DNA of 64,000 nt, from NCBI GenBank assembly GCA_024636215.1, contig JAGXHL010000033.1:34969-98968 (forward strand), in the 5' to 3' direction. Each line of letters opens with the position of its first letter. Position 1 is the stretch's first letter. The DNA is from Deltaproteobacteria bacterium. GTDB lineage: Bacteria > Desulfobacterota > Desulfuromonadia > Desulfuromonadales > BM103. The position numbers and the translations under genes are program-made. Under the pieces are notes generated by a model. It saw only the letters and a list, made by a program, of their open reading frames with translations, made no database searches and was not told the origin of the DNA. This document shows, one piece after another, positions 1 through 7,613 of the stretch.

Positions 1-780
1 CAGCACCGGTCCCTGACCCAGACGGACCTCACCAAGGTCTTTATGATCAGCGCCGGGATAATCGCTGGCAAAGCCCACTTCGACAGCAATCCCGATATCC
101 GGCTGGACGCCGTAAGCGCTGGTTGCACCACCGCGCAAACCGACCTCTTCCTGTACGGTTGAAACACCGTACAGATCCACGCTTATGCGGTTTTGACGGC
201 GGACCTCCCGCAGCACCTGGGCAACGATAAAAGCACCCATCTTGTCATCGAGAGCACGTGAGGTCAGGCGTGTCCCCTGCAAGCGCTCTACGCCGACCCG
301 AAAGGTGACCGGATCACCAATCGACACCAGCTTATTAGTCTCGTCTTTGTTGCGACAACCGATATCAATAAACTGATTTTTGAACGGCACGACCGTGTCC
401 CGGTCCTTGGTTTCGATCTGGTGAATCGGCCGTTTGCCTACAACACCGGCGAGCGGCCCGTCAGCTGTATGAACGGTCACCCGCTGCCCCGGCACCAGGT
501 GCGCATCAACACCGCCGATCGGGGCAAAAAAGAGAAAGCCCTGATCATCAACGTACTTGACCATAAAGCCGATTTCATCACAGTGGCCTGCGAGCATCAA
601 GCGTGGTGCAGCTTCGGGACCCTTGACATGCGCCACCACATTGCCCATCACATCGGTATGGAGGTCATCGGCAACCTCGGCCAGGGCCTTGCGAATCACC
701 CGTTGAGCGGGCTGTTCAAAACCTGAAGGGCTGGGGGCCTCAATCAATTCCTTAAAAAACTGAAAATCCTGATCATTCAT
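1..780 (-). CDS. M42 family glutamyl aminopeptidase / endoglucanase M-like metallopeptidase (C-terminus cut by window edge)
   Basis: A reading frame without stops runs from ATG at 780 down to base 1, 260 codons. The translation starts MNDQDFQFFKELIEAPSPSG and contains LMLAGHCDEIGFMV, where the H and D match the first zinc ligand region of M42 peptidases, then SRALDDKMGAFI and VSTVQEEVGLRGG, the paired Asp and Glu-Glu signature of the dinuclear zinc site. M42 enzymes are cytosolic dodecameric aminopeptidases of about 350 residues, so roughly the last quarter is missing here. An AAAGGA ribosome site lies 8 nt before the ATG. It follows miaB by 12 bp on the same strand and is probably co-transcribed with it. 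Substrate preference cannot be read from the fragment. Confidence 0.9.
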   Translation of the reverse strand, partial: MNDQDFQFFKELIEAPSPSGFEQPAQRVIRKALAEVADDLHTDVMGNVVAHVKGPEAAPRLMLAGHCDEIGFMVKYVDDQGFLFFAPIGGVDAHLVPGQRVTVHTADGPLAGVVGKRPIHQIETKDRDTVVPFKNQFIDIGCRNKDETNKLVSIGDPVTFRVGVERLQGTRLTSRALDDKMGAFIVAQVLREVRRQNRISVDLYGVSTVQEEVGLRGGATSAYGVQPDIGIAVEVGFASDYPGADHKDLGEVRLGQGPVL

Positions 781-792
781 TCAAGCATTCCT

Positions 793-2124
793 TTACGCGT
801 GTTCAAGCAACTCCCCCAACAGGGAATTGCGAAAAGATTTCGTGATTTTTACCGGCACCAGCTGACCCGCCAGGGTGGCAGGGCCGGAGAAGTTAACGAT
901 ACGATTCCAGGTGGATCGACCGAACAGCTGCCCTTTGCCAAGCTTGCTCTCGCCTTCAACCAGCACCACCTGGATCCTGCCGACTTCGGCGTCCCAGGTC
1001 TGCCGACTGATCTCCTGCTGCAACGCAAGCATGCGATTGAACCGCTCTTGCTTAACCTCTGCCGGCGTCTCGTCGGCCAGCTCTGCGGCAGTCGTGCCGC
1101 GCCGCGGCGAATAGATGAAAGAGTAGATCTCAGTGTAACGGACCTGTTCCAGCAAAGACATGGTCTCGGCAAAATCAGCCTCGGTTTCTCCGGGAAAGCC
1201 GACAATAATATCGGAGGAGAGGCGAATGTCGGGACAAACCTGCCGAAGTCGGTCTACGATCTGCAGATACCTCTCTCTGGTGTAGCCACGGTTCATGGCT
1301 TTGAGGATATGATCCGAGCCGCATTGCACCGGCAGATGCAGATGCTTGCAGAGCTTTTCCAGGCGACCGAAACATGCGATCAAATCATCGGAGAGGTCCT
1401 TCGGATGGGAGGTTGTAAAGCGAATCCGCTCAATACCATCCACCGCGTTGACCCGTTCAAGGAGCTCGGCAAAGCTGAGTTCACCCTCCTCCTTGAGGCC
1501 ATAGGAGTTGACATTCTGGCCGATCAGGGTGACCTCGCGAACGCCCTGTGCTGCCAGTTCATGGATTTCTGCGAGGACTTCGGTACTCGGACGACTGATC
1601 TCACGACCACGCACATAGGGCACAACACAGTAGCTGCAGAAATTATCACAGCCCTGCATAACCGTTACAAAACGGGTCCATGCGTCCTGACCGGTCCGCG
1701 CAGGAAAGAGCTGCAGGCGGGTTTCACGATCAAGGAATTCGGTCTCTTCACAACGCACATGCTGTTCGGCCACCTGTTGAACCATTTCGGGCAGGCGGTG
1801 GACGTTATGGGTACCGAAAACCAGATCCAGGTAAGAAAACTCATCCAGAAGCTGTTTGCCCTCCTGCTGGGCGATGCAGCCTCCCATACCGAGGATCAGC
1901 TCCGGTTTACGCTCCTTCATCGGCTTGAAGCGCCCCAGGTGGCCGTACGCCTTGCGCACGGCTTTGTCGCGCACGGCGCAGGTGTTGAGCAAAATCAGGT
2001 CGGCCTGCTCCGGCTCTTCAACCTGATGATAGCCGATACCGTCGAGTAGACCGACAATCCGCTCGGAGTCAACGACATTCATCTGGCAACCGAAGGTTTC
2101 CAGGTAAAATGCTTTATCATTCAT
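793..2124 (-). CDS. miaB: tRNA-2-methylthio-N6-dimethylallyladenosine synthase MiaB
   Basis: A 443-residue methylthiotransferase with the full MiaB architecture. The N-terminal UPF0004 domain carries its three cluster cysteines at about C13 (TFGCQMN), C49 (LLNTCAVRDKA) and C83 (GMGGCIAQQEG). The radical-SAM cluster is CDNFCSYC at 159-166, followed by VVPYVRGRE, and the C-terminal 65 residues form a TRAM domain. MiaB adds the 2-methylthio group to i6A37 of tRNAs reading UNN codons, using S-adenosylmethionine and two [4Fe-4S] clusters. VVPYVRGRE is typical of MiaB as opposed to RimO or MtaB. The M42 peptidase gene follows closely. A 173-bp inverted-repeat element ends up between this gene and the divergent-side neighbour, starting 33 bp upstream of the start codon. 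Confidence 0.96.
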   Translation of the reverse strand: MNDKAFYLETFGCQMNVVDSERIVGLLDGIGYHQVEEPEQADLILLNTCAVRDKAVRKAYGHLGRFKPMKERKPELILGMGGCIAQQEGKQLLDEFSYLDLVFGTHNVHRLPEMVQQVAEQHVRCEETEFLDRETRLQLFPARTGQDAWTRFVTVMQGCDNFCSYCVVPYVRGREISRPSTEVLAEIHELAAQGVREVTLIGQNVNSYGLKEEGELSFAELLERVNAVDGIERIRFTTSHPKDLSDDLIACFGRLEKLCKHLHLPVQCGSDHILKAMNRGYTRERYLQIVDRLRQVCPDIRLSSDIIVGFPGETEADFAETMSLLEQVRYTEIYSFIYSPRRGTTAAELADETPAEVKQERFNRMLALQQEISRQTWDAEVGRIQVVLVEGESKLGKGQLFGRSTWNRIVNFSGPATLAGQLVPVKITKSFRNSLLGELLEHA

Positions 2125-2156
2125 GGGAATATTTCCATAAGCTTGAAATTATACAG

Positions 2157-2329
2157 TCCTAGCAGACTGTCGGACTATTCATGAGCCGGCTGCAAATTCG
2201 GCTGTTTGGCCCATATTTCAGCTCCTTATTGGTCCATAGCTACGGCTATGAACCTGCAAATGAGCTAAATTCTGTTCTCAAACATCCAAATTTTCGCTTC
2301 GGCCCGTATAGTCCGACAGTCTGCCAGGA
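2157..2329. repeat. 173-bp MITE-like element with 22-bp terminal inverted repeats
   Basis: The ends 2157-2178 and 2308-2329 are inverted copies matching at 21 of 22 positions; the inner 17 nt, gcagactgtcggactat, are identical. The interior has no coding potential that I trust (the open frame over it also runs antisense through the PH-domain gene). Size and structure fit a miniature non-autonomous element or a mobile intergenic repeat. No other copy is visible in this window, and I see no clear target-site duplication. Confidence 0.7.
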
Positions 2330-2408
2330 GGCTAACCAAAAAAACATTCAAAAGCAATCTGTTATGGTTGAATTCTGCTGCTTCTGCGCGTCTGGCTTGC
2401 AAGAGACG

Positions 2409-2918
2409 TCAAAGAGGAGGCTGTGCAGGCTTGAGCCATTGCTCCAGCAGGTCCGTGGCTTTACGGGGGTGCTCCAGGCAGTGCAGAATCAGCTGCTTCT
2501 CCTTACCCTGGCAAACACGCAAGGTGCCGAGGTGTTCACCTTGCCGATGCAAGCTGAAGTAAGTCATATCCTTAAGGTCCATCGCCTCAGTGTGCAATCG
2601 CCAGAGACCGCGCTGAGTCAGCAGGCGACGGTCTGTGATCGCGTAATAGACCCGGTTCCACTCCAGGCGGGCTTGCAGGAGGTGGCCGACGCTGAAGTAG
2701 ATGCCAAGCAGAACAAATGGCACCGGTAGCCAGACCAGCCAGGCGATCGCGTATTCATCAGCCAGAGCAAAACCGAGAATTTGCCAATAAGTGCAAATCG
2801 CCAGAAAGATGCCGCCGAAGATCGAGTGTTTCCAGTGTCTGAAGGTGTAGCAACGCGGCGCTGGCCGCCCCTCCCAGCAAACCTCTTCACCAATGCCCAG
2901 AGCCAGATCCTGTTTCAT
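2409..2918 (-). CDS. Membrane protein with bacterial PH domain
   Basis: A 169-residue protein with two hydrophobic helices at about residues 32-52 and 57-80, then a soluble half. The soluble half begins YAITDRRLLTQRGLW, the opening strands of the bacterial PH domain (bPH, YdbS/YvcR-like), and continues with strands containing DLKDMTYFSL and LGTLRV. Such proteins are small inner-membrane proteins of unknown role, sometimes linked to envelope stress. The start codon overlaps the stop of the upstream lipoprotein gene by 4 bp (ATGA), so the two are translationally coupled and likely act together. Function is not established. Confidence 0.75.
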   Translation of the reverse strand: MKQDLALGIGEEVCWEGRPAPRCYTFRHWKHSIFGGIFLAICTYWQILGFALADEYAIAWLVWLPVPFVLLGIYFSVGHLLQARLEWNRVYYAITDRRLLTQRGLWRLHTEAMDLKDMTYFSLHRQGEHLGTLRVCQGKEKQLILHCLEHPRKATDLLEQWLKPAQPPL

Positions 2919-4009
2919 TGTCCACCTGTCAATTGCGCCAGACGACTAACAGAAGAACGTCCGAGCTTGCTGTCCGGGTCGGATTCGACAATAAGCTCGT
3001 ACAGCATCAAAGCACCTTTTTTATCGCCAAGTTTCTCTCTTGCTTCTGCCAGCAGATAAAGGTTTTCGCTAACCGGCAAGAGGGCAACGCTCTCGGCCAG
3101 GGATTGACTGGCCTGATCCAGTTCGCCCATCTGCAGGTAAAGGTAACCCAGCCCCATCAGGCTCCGGTAATAATTCGGCTGCAACTGAACCGCCTTTTGC
3201 AGGTGCAACCGGGCCGACTGCAGCTGACCGGCGCGCAGATAAGCCATGCCCAGGGCTCTGAGGATACGCGGCTCATCGGCTGTCTCTGTCGCCGCTTGTA
3301 AATAAGTCGCAATCGCCTGGCCCTGGTCACCCAGTTCCTCAAACTTGCGGGCCTGTTCAAGGAGCTCATAGCCTGGCTGAAGTGCTGCGACTCGTGCGAC
3401 CGAGTCAGGCAGAGTTACAACTCCGGCGTTGGCTTCTCCACTGACAGCAGAGAATTCCAGGCAAGCGTCCTCGCAGGCCATTGCCTTGAAAAGGCGGGCG
3501 AGGCGAATATCGGCTGAAGCAGGGTCATACTGCGCGACAGGGGCTGAAAAAAGCTCTTCGATCAACTGGTTCATTTCCCGCGTGGCATGATCCACATAGG
3601 CCTTCTGCGAAAGGGCCACTCCCTTGCCGAGAATGGAGATCAGCTCTGCACTGGTGGTTGTTTCTGCCAGGAGTCCGCGGGTCACGACAATTTGGCCGGA
3701 GGGCAAGGGATAGAGTGCCGAAGCATTCAGGTCGGCAACCTTTACCTCACAGGAATCGGCAGCCTGAAATTCCTGCAGACACAAGCGCGTTAAATCTTTT
3801 GCAACCGACTGATCGTAGTAATGGCCACCCAGCATCTGCATCAGCCTGGGCACCGTGGCAGCACCCAACCTTGCCTCTTCGGCGCGCGTCAGTGGCAGTG
3901 GTTGTGCAGGCACCTGACCGACCAACTCGGCGCAACCATTCATCAGGAGCAGCGCAGCACCAAGAAGGACCAGGTGGACTATTTTTTTATATTCAACATT
4001 CAGCATCAA
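2915..4009 (-). CDS. Lipoprotein with degenerate M48 metalloprotease domain and TPR repeats
   Basis: A 364-residue predicted lipoprotein. The N-terminus has a hydrophobic signal ending LLMNGC, with C26 as the lipidation site. Residues 95-140 read NASALYPLPSGQIVVTRGLL, then SAELISILGKGVALS. This follows the M48/BepA pattern in which an ...ALPGG.IVV..GLL stretch precedes the HEXXH zinc motif. Here K129-G130-V-A-L133 replaces His-Glu-x-x-His, so zinc binding and proteolysis are not expected. Residues from about 215 onward form four to five tetratricopeptide repeats, e.g. LRALGMAYLRAGQLQSARLH and LMGLGYLYLQMGELDQASQS. BepA itself couples an M48 domain to a TPR domain in outer-membrane assembly, so a scaffolding role there is a reasonable guess. 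It overlaps the PH-domain gene by 4 bp. Confidence 0.75.
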   Translation of the reverse strand: MMLNVEYKKIVHLVLLGAALLLMNGCAELVGQVPAQPLPLTRAEEARLGAATVPRLMQMLGGHYYDQSVAKDLTRLCLQEFQAADSCEVKVADLNASALYPLPSGQIVVTRGLLAETTTSAELISILGKGVALSQKAYVDHATREMNQLIEELFSAPVAQYDPASADIRLARLFKAMACEDACLEFSAVSGEANAGVVTLPDSVARVAALQPGYELLEQARKFEELGDQGQAIATYLQAATETADEPRILRALGMAYLRAGQLQSARLHLQKAVQLQPNYYRSLMGLGYLYLQMGELDQASQSLAESVALLPVSENLYLLAEAREKLGDKKGALMLYELIVESDPDSKLGRSSVSRLAQLTGGQ

Positions 4010-4135
4010 TTCAATCCAACGGACATCTTAGGCTAAGCTCGCTAATCTGACAAGTGCAAGTCAACAGGGGACCCAAGTTTCAGCGTTACAGGTTATGATT
4101 TTCAGGACGCCTTTGGTCCAACGGGGAAAAGCTGC

Positions 4136-4163
4136 TTGCATTTTCCCGCCAAGAGACTATCAT
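4136..4163 (+). promoter_or_regulatory. Sigma-70-type promoter of typA
   Basis: TTGCAT at 4136-4141 and TATCAT at 4158-4163 are separated by 16 bp, placing transcription start near 4170 and leaving a leader of about 50 nt before the typA ATG at 4220. A TAAGG ribosome site lies at about 4208-4212. This is a motif match only. Confidence 0.55.
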
Positions 4164-4219
4164 GTGCGGCTGCCCAATCAACTTCATTCGCAAATTTTTA
4201 AATATTTAAGGTATCGATC

Positions 4220-6031
4220 ATGACACGTCATTTACGCAACATCGCAATTATCGCTCACGTCGACCATGGCAAAACCACCCTGGTTGATGCGATGCTTAAA
4301 CAATCGGGCGTTTTCCGCGAGAACCAGGTTATCACCGAGCGGGTGATGGACAGTAACGATCTGGAGAAGGAACGTGGTATCACAATCCTCTCCAAAAACC
4401 TGTCGATTTATCACAACGACATCAAAATCAATATTGTCGACACACCTGGCCACGCCGACTTCGGCGGCGAGGTCGAACGCGTTCTGAAGATGGTCGATTC
4501 GGTTTTGCTGCTGGTCGACGCCTTCGACGGCCCCATGCCGCAGACCCGCTTTGTTTTGAAAAAGTCCCTGGACCTTGGCCTGCGCCCTATCGTCGTCATC
4601 AACAAAATAGACCGACCGGGAGCGCGGCCTGAGAAGGTTGTCGACATGGTGTTCGACCTTTTTTGTGAACTGAATGCCGATGAAAACCAACTAGACTTTC
4701 CTTTCATCTTCACCAGCGCCAAACAGGGCATTGCCAAGCGTGAGTTAACGGATGACTCTGACAACCTCGAACCACTCTTTGAGATGATCAGCGAGAGGGT
4801 CGCCCCTCCTGCCGCCGACCCGGAAGCACCCTTCCAGATGCTGGTCACCTCAATCGCCTACAATGACTATCTGGGTCGAATCGCCACCGGCAAGATCTTC
4901 AATGGTACGATCAAATCAGGGCAAACCGTCGCGCTGATTCTGAAAGATGGAGAAATCTGCAAGGGTCGTATCAGCAAACTGCTGGGCTACGAGGGTTTGA
5001 AGCAGATTGAACTGGAACAAGCGAGTGCCGGAGATATCGTCACCATTGCCGGTTTTGAAAACATCGGTATTGGGGAAACTCTGGCCTGTGCGGAAAACCC
5101 CAAGTCACTGCCTTACATCTCTATTGACGAACCAACTTTGTCAATGAACTTCATCGTCAACTCTTCACCCTTCGCCGGACTGGAAGGTAAATACGTCACC
5201 TCACGCAACATTCGCGACCGTCTGTTCAGGGAGCTTCGCACCAATGTCTCCCTGCGCGTGGAGGACACGGCTAACACCGACACCTTCAGGGTCTCTGGTC
5301 GCGGTGAATTGCATTTGTCCATCCTGATCGAAAACATGCGCCGTGAAGGTTATGAACTGGCCGTGTCCAAACCTGAAGTCATTTGTCGCGAGATCGACGG
5401 CGAGCGATGTGAGCCGATGGAATACCTGGTCATCGACGTTCCGGAAGAATTCCAGGGCACCGTCATTGAAAAGCTCGGTCCGCGTAAAGCAGAGATGGCG
5501 GCCATGAGTGTTCTCGATGGGATCAATCGACTTGAGTTCGTGATTCCGGCGCGTGGTCTGATCGGCTTCCGCAGCGAGTTTTTGACCGACACCCGGGGAA
5601 CCGGCGTCATGAACCACACCTTTCAGGGTTACGCCCCCTGGAAAGGGGTGATCCCCGGCCGTAAGAACGGTGTCCTGATTGCCATTGAGACGGCGGAAAC
5701 AGTAGCCTACTCGCTCTTTAACCTGCAGGACCGCGGCAGCCTGTTCGTCAGTCCCGGCGTCAAGGTCTATGAAGGCATGATCCTCGGCCAGCACGCCAAG
5801 GAGAATGATCTCGTGGTCAACGCCTGCAGAGGCAAAAAACTGACCAACGTGCGCGCATCCGGCAGCGATGAATCGATCCGCCTGACACCGCCACGGGAGA
5901 TGACCCTCGAACAGGCCCTGGAGTTCATCGACAGCGACGAGCTTGTTGAAATCACGCCAAAATCAATTCGTCTGCGCAAACGCCTGCTCGACGAAAACGA
6001 CCGCAAAAAGGCTCATAAAAAAGCCAGCTAG
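4220..6031 (+). CDS. typA: Ribosome-associated translational GTPase TypA/BipA
   Basis: A 603-residue translational GTPase. The G1 loop is AHVDHGKTT (12-20), G3 is [15 protein letters not shown]4 is [10 protein letters not shown] and G5 is TSAKQG. After the G domain come EF-Tu-like domain II, EF-G-like domains III and V, and the C-terminal domain specific to BipA, ending in a basic tail. The length is normal. TypA binds the 70S ribosome and helps 50S assembly and growth under stress or cold. It is a single gene with its own promoter and is divergent from the lipoprotein/PH pair. Confidence 0.97.
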   Translation: MTRHLRNIAIIAHVDHGKTTLVDAMLKQSGVFRENQVITERVMDSNDLEKERGITILSKNLSIYHNDIKINIVDTPGHADFGGEVERVLKMVDSVLLLVDAFDGPMPQTRFVLKKSLDLGLRPIVVINKIDRPGARPEKVVDMVFDLFCELNADENQLDFPFIFTSAKQGIAKRELTDDSDNLEPLFEMISERVAPPAADPEAPFQMLVTSIAYNDYLGRIATGKIFNGTIKSGQTVALILKDGEICKGRISKLLGYEGLKQIELEQASAGDIVTIAGFENIGIGETLACAENPKSLPYISIDEPTLSMNFIVNSSPFAGLEGKYVTSRNIRDRLFRELRTNVSLRVEDTANTDTFRVSGRGELHLSILIENMRREGYELAVSKPEVICREIDGERCEPMEYLVIDVPEEFQGTVIEKLGPRKAEMAAMSVLDGINRLEFVIPARGLIGFRSEFLTDTRGTGVMNHTFQGYAPWKGVIPGRKNGVLIAIETAETVAYSLFNLQDRGSLFVSPGVKVYEGMILGQHAKENDLVVNACRGKKLTNVRASGSDESIRLTPPREMTLEQALEFIDSDELVEITPKSIRLRKRLLDENDRKKAHKKAS

Positions 6032-6033
6032 GA

Positions 6034-6075
6034 TCTAGTATTCAGTACTCTGGCTTCTGGATCCAGTATTCAGAG
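6034..6075. repeat. Degenerate heptanucleotide array downstream of typA
   Basis: Six imperfect 7-nt units follow the typA stop codon by 2 nt: tctagta, ttcagta, ctctggc, ttctgga, tccagta, ttcagag. The units are poorly conserved, but the 7-nt register is kept throughout. It belongs to the period-7 family described elsewhere in this window. Confidence 0.55.
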
Positions 6076-6140
6076 GCCGGGGCCATGCCTCTCCACCCAG
6101 TATAGAATAAATGTAACTATTCACCTATGGTCCAAGGGTC

Positions 6141-6224
6141 GTCATCCCCGAGTGGTTTTGTCGGGGATCCAGACTTTTAACTCTATAAAAACCTGGATTC
6201 CGGCTAAAACCATACCGGAATGAC
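6141..6224. repeat. Inverted pair of 32-nt REP-like sequences
   Basis: Bases 6141-6172 start gtcatccccg and end ggatccag. Bases 6193-6224 start ctggattccg and end ggaatgac, forming an imperfect inverted copy 20 bp away. The motif gtcatycc...ggatccag resembles dispersed extragenic palindromes common in proteobacteria. No gene is visible in the 376 bp between typA and the next CDS; the space is filled by this pair, the pair at 6228-6277, and a promoter. Confidence 0.65.
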
Positions 6225-6227
6225 GCT

Positions 6228-6277
6228 GTAGGAGTCGCCTTCAGGCACGATTGTTCGCGGCTAAAGCCGCTCCTACA
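6228..6277. repeat. Inverted pair of REP elements (tgtaggagcggctt type)
   Basis: Bases 6228-6250 and 6255-6277 face each other; the second copy on the minus strand reads tgtaggagcggctttagccg, itself containing a hairpin. This tgtaggagcggctt core is a familiar REP type in proteobacteria, mobilised in trans by REP-associated tyrosine transposases. No such transposase is in the window. Confidence 0.65.
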
Positions 6278-6328
6278 AAGGTGGTGAATAGTTACGAATA
6301 AATAAATACAAAAAGGTTGTCAGATGTC

Positions 6329-6357
6329 TTGAAAAAATCAACAGATAGCACTATGAT
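6329..6357 (+). promoter_or_regulatory. Sigma-70-type promoter of the AMMECR1 gene
   Basis: TTGAAA at 6329-6334 and TATGAT at 6352-6357 have the ideal 17-bp spacing. They lie about 50 bp before the GTG start at 6408, which is preceded by GGAGG at 6399-6403. Confidence 0.6.
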
Positions 6358-6407
6358 TAGCGCGTTCTTCATGAGCAGCATTCACCCCAGATAACACCGG
6401 AGGCAGC

Positions 6408-6968
6408 GTGAACCGAGAGTTGAACGCTCACGAACAGCAGGTCCTGTTGTCGATTGCCCGTCAGGCTATCATACAAGGCGTACAAACGGGGCAGGAGTAC
6501 ATCGAGCCTCGCGAAGAAAAAACCCTGAACCAGCGTAACGGCTGCTTTGTCACCATCAAGCAGGACCGGCAATTGCGCGGCTGCATCGGCAACTTTCAGT
6601 CCGAGCTGCCGCTGTTTAAGGAAGTCGCCCAGATGGCGCAGGCGTCAGCATCCAAAGACCCCCGTTTTTACCCCCTTAAAGAGAAAGACCTGGCAAACTT
6701 CAGCCTCGAAATTTCGGTGCTTTCACCGCTGCGAAAAATTGATAATATCGAAGAGATCGAGGTCGGCACCCACGGCATCTATATCGAAAAAAGTTTTTAC
6801 CGTGGAGTGCTCCTGCCTCAAGTAGCAACCGAGCACAACTGGGACCGCCAGACTTTTCTCAAGCAGACCTGCATCAAGGCCGGCTTACCGACAGATGCAT
6901 GGCAAGCCGAAGACGCCGAAATCTACGTATTCAGCGCCCAGGTTTTTGGCGAAGACATCACAGGATAG
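6408..6968 (+). CDS. amrA: AmmeMemoRadiSam system protein A (AMMECR1 domain)
   Basis: A 186-residue single-domain AMMECR1 protein. The signature LRGCIGNF lies at about residues 57-64, preceded by GCFVTIKQDRQ and followed by the FSLEISVLSP strand. The GTG start is set by a GGAGG box 4 nt upstream. In many bacteria and archaea this protein is encoded with a MEMO1-like dioxygenase-fold protein (AmrB) and a radical-SAM enzyme (AmrS); neither is in this window, so here it is a single gene. The biochemical role of the family is not established. A degenerate heptamer array starts just after its stop codon. Confidence 0.88.
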   Translation: MNRELNAHEQQVLLSIARQAIIQGVQTGQEYIEPREEKTLNQRNGCFVTIKQDRQLRGCIGNFQSELPLFKEVAQMAQASASKDPRFYPLKEKDLANFSLEISVLSPLRKIDNIEEIEVGTHGIYIEKSFYRGVLLPQVATEHNWDRQTFLKQTCIKAGLPTDAWQAEDAEIYVFSAQVFGEDITG

Positions 6969-6981
6969 ACGTTCAAGTTGG

Positions 6982-7045
6982 CAGCTTACAGCCCCAAGCC
7001 TCCAGTCCCAGCCCTCAAGCACCCAGCAACCAGCCCCCGCCCTTC
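6982..7045. repeat. Degenerate heptanucleotide array (cagcccc type) after amrA
   Basis: From 6989 the sequence divides into 7-nt units: cagcccc, aagcctc, cagtccc, agccctc, aagcacc, cagcaac, cagcccc. The next array of the same orientation and composition is at 7533-7613, with a structured repeat in between. Confidence 0.65.
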
Positions 7046-7054
7046 CCCCGTGTG

Positions 7055-7490
7055 CCGCAGCCGGAGTCGAATGGATTAACGGCGATCAGCAGGGCGAACT
7101 GTTTGAGCGTAGCGAGTTTTCGCACTGCCGACGTTAATCTTTTCGGCGCAGGGTACCCTGCGCAGCAGGGCAAGGCTTCGGGTGTGTTTCTTTGCTTACT
7201 TTCTTTCGCACAAGCAAAGAAAGTAAGGCGACGCGCGGGGGCGCAACCCCGCGGTTTTGATTGGTTTGTGTTGTTGGTTGTAAAAGACAAAACCAACACC
7301 GGCGGGTCGCGTCCCGCCAGACGCCTTACTTTTTTCAACGTCAAAAAAGTAAGCAAAAAGACTGGTTCTCCTAGCGGAGGGCATATTCCTTCGCCAGGTT
7401 TCGGTGGTTTCTACAGCTTGCGGAGCATGGGATCCGGCCCTATTCAGGGGGGCCTATCTACACAGCTTTCTTGAAGCAAGGGACTAAACC
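7055..7490. repeat. Structured intergenic repeat with multiple stem-loops
   Basis: This 0.4-kb stretch holds no credible gene but dense dyad symmetry. There is a perfect 18-nt palindrome at 7146-7163 and a stem of 7195-7209 with 7214-7227. Others pair 7234-7240 with 7247-7253, 7272-7279 with 7291-7298, 7301-7306 with 7313-7318, and 7325-7335 with 7342-7352. The outer parts of the first and last stems are also complementary (aagtaaggcg at 7221-7230 and cgccttactt at 7323-7332), so the whole could fold as one multibranched structure. The open frames here resemble spurious repeat-derived ORFs seen in many proteobacterial genomes. Confidence 0.6.
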
Positions 7491-7532
7491 GAACATCCAG
7501 AATCATCTCAACACAGGTTTGTTTTTACGCGT

Positions 7533-7613
7533 CCCCAGCCTCCAGCCTCCAGCCTCCAGCCTCCAGCCTCCAGCCTCCAGCCCTCAAGCCTCCAGCCCCC
7601 GCCCTCAAACCTC
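7533..7613. repeat. Heptanucleotide array (ccagcct) at the 3' end of the GGDEF gene
   Basis: Five to six near-identical ccagcct units are followed by degenerate ones (ccctcaag, cctccagc, ccccgccc). The array reaches into the last codons of the GGDEF gene, whose stop TGA is at 7605-7607: on the minus strand gtgaggt ttgaggg cgggggc are consecutive 7-nt steps. Confidence 0.85.

Noticed and set aside
799..2049. 416-codon plus-strand open frame antisense to miaB
   Set aside because: It is the exact shadow of a well-conserved gene on the other strand, and its translation shows no family features.
2181..2729. 182-codon plus-strand open frame across the inverted-repeat element and the PH-domain gene
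   Set aside because: It crosses two unrelated features, has no ribosome site, and is antisense to a conserved gene.
6899..7474. 191-codon plus-strand frame and an opposing 113-codon frame over the structured repeat
   Set aside because: It begins inside amrA in another frame and runs through repeat DNA; the peptide is the spurious repeat-derived type.
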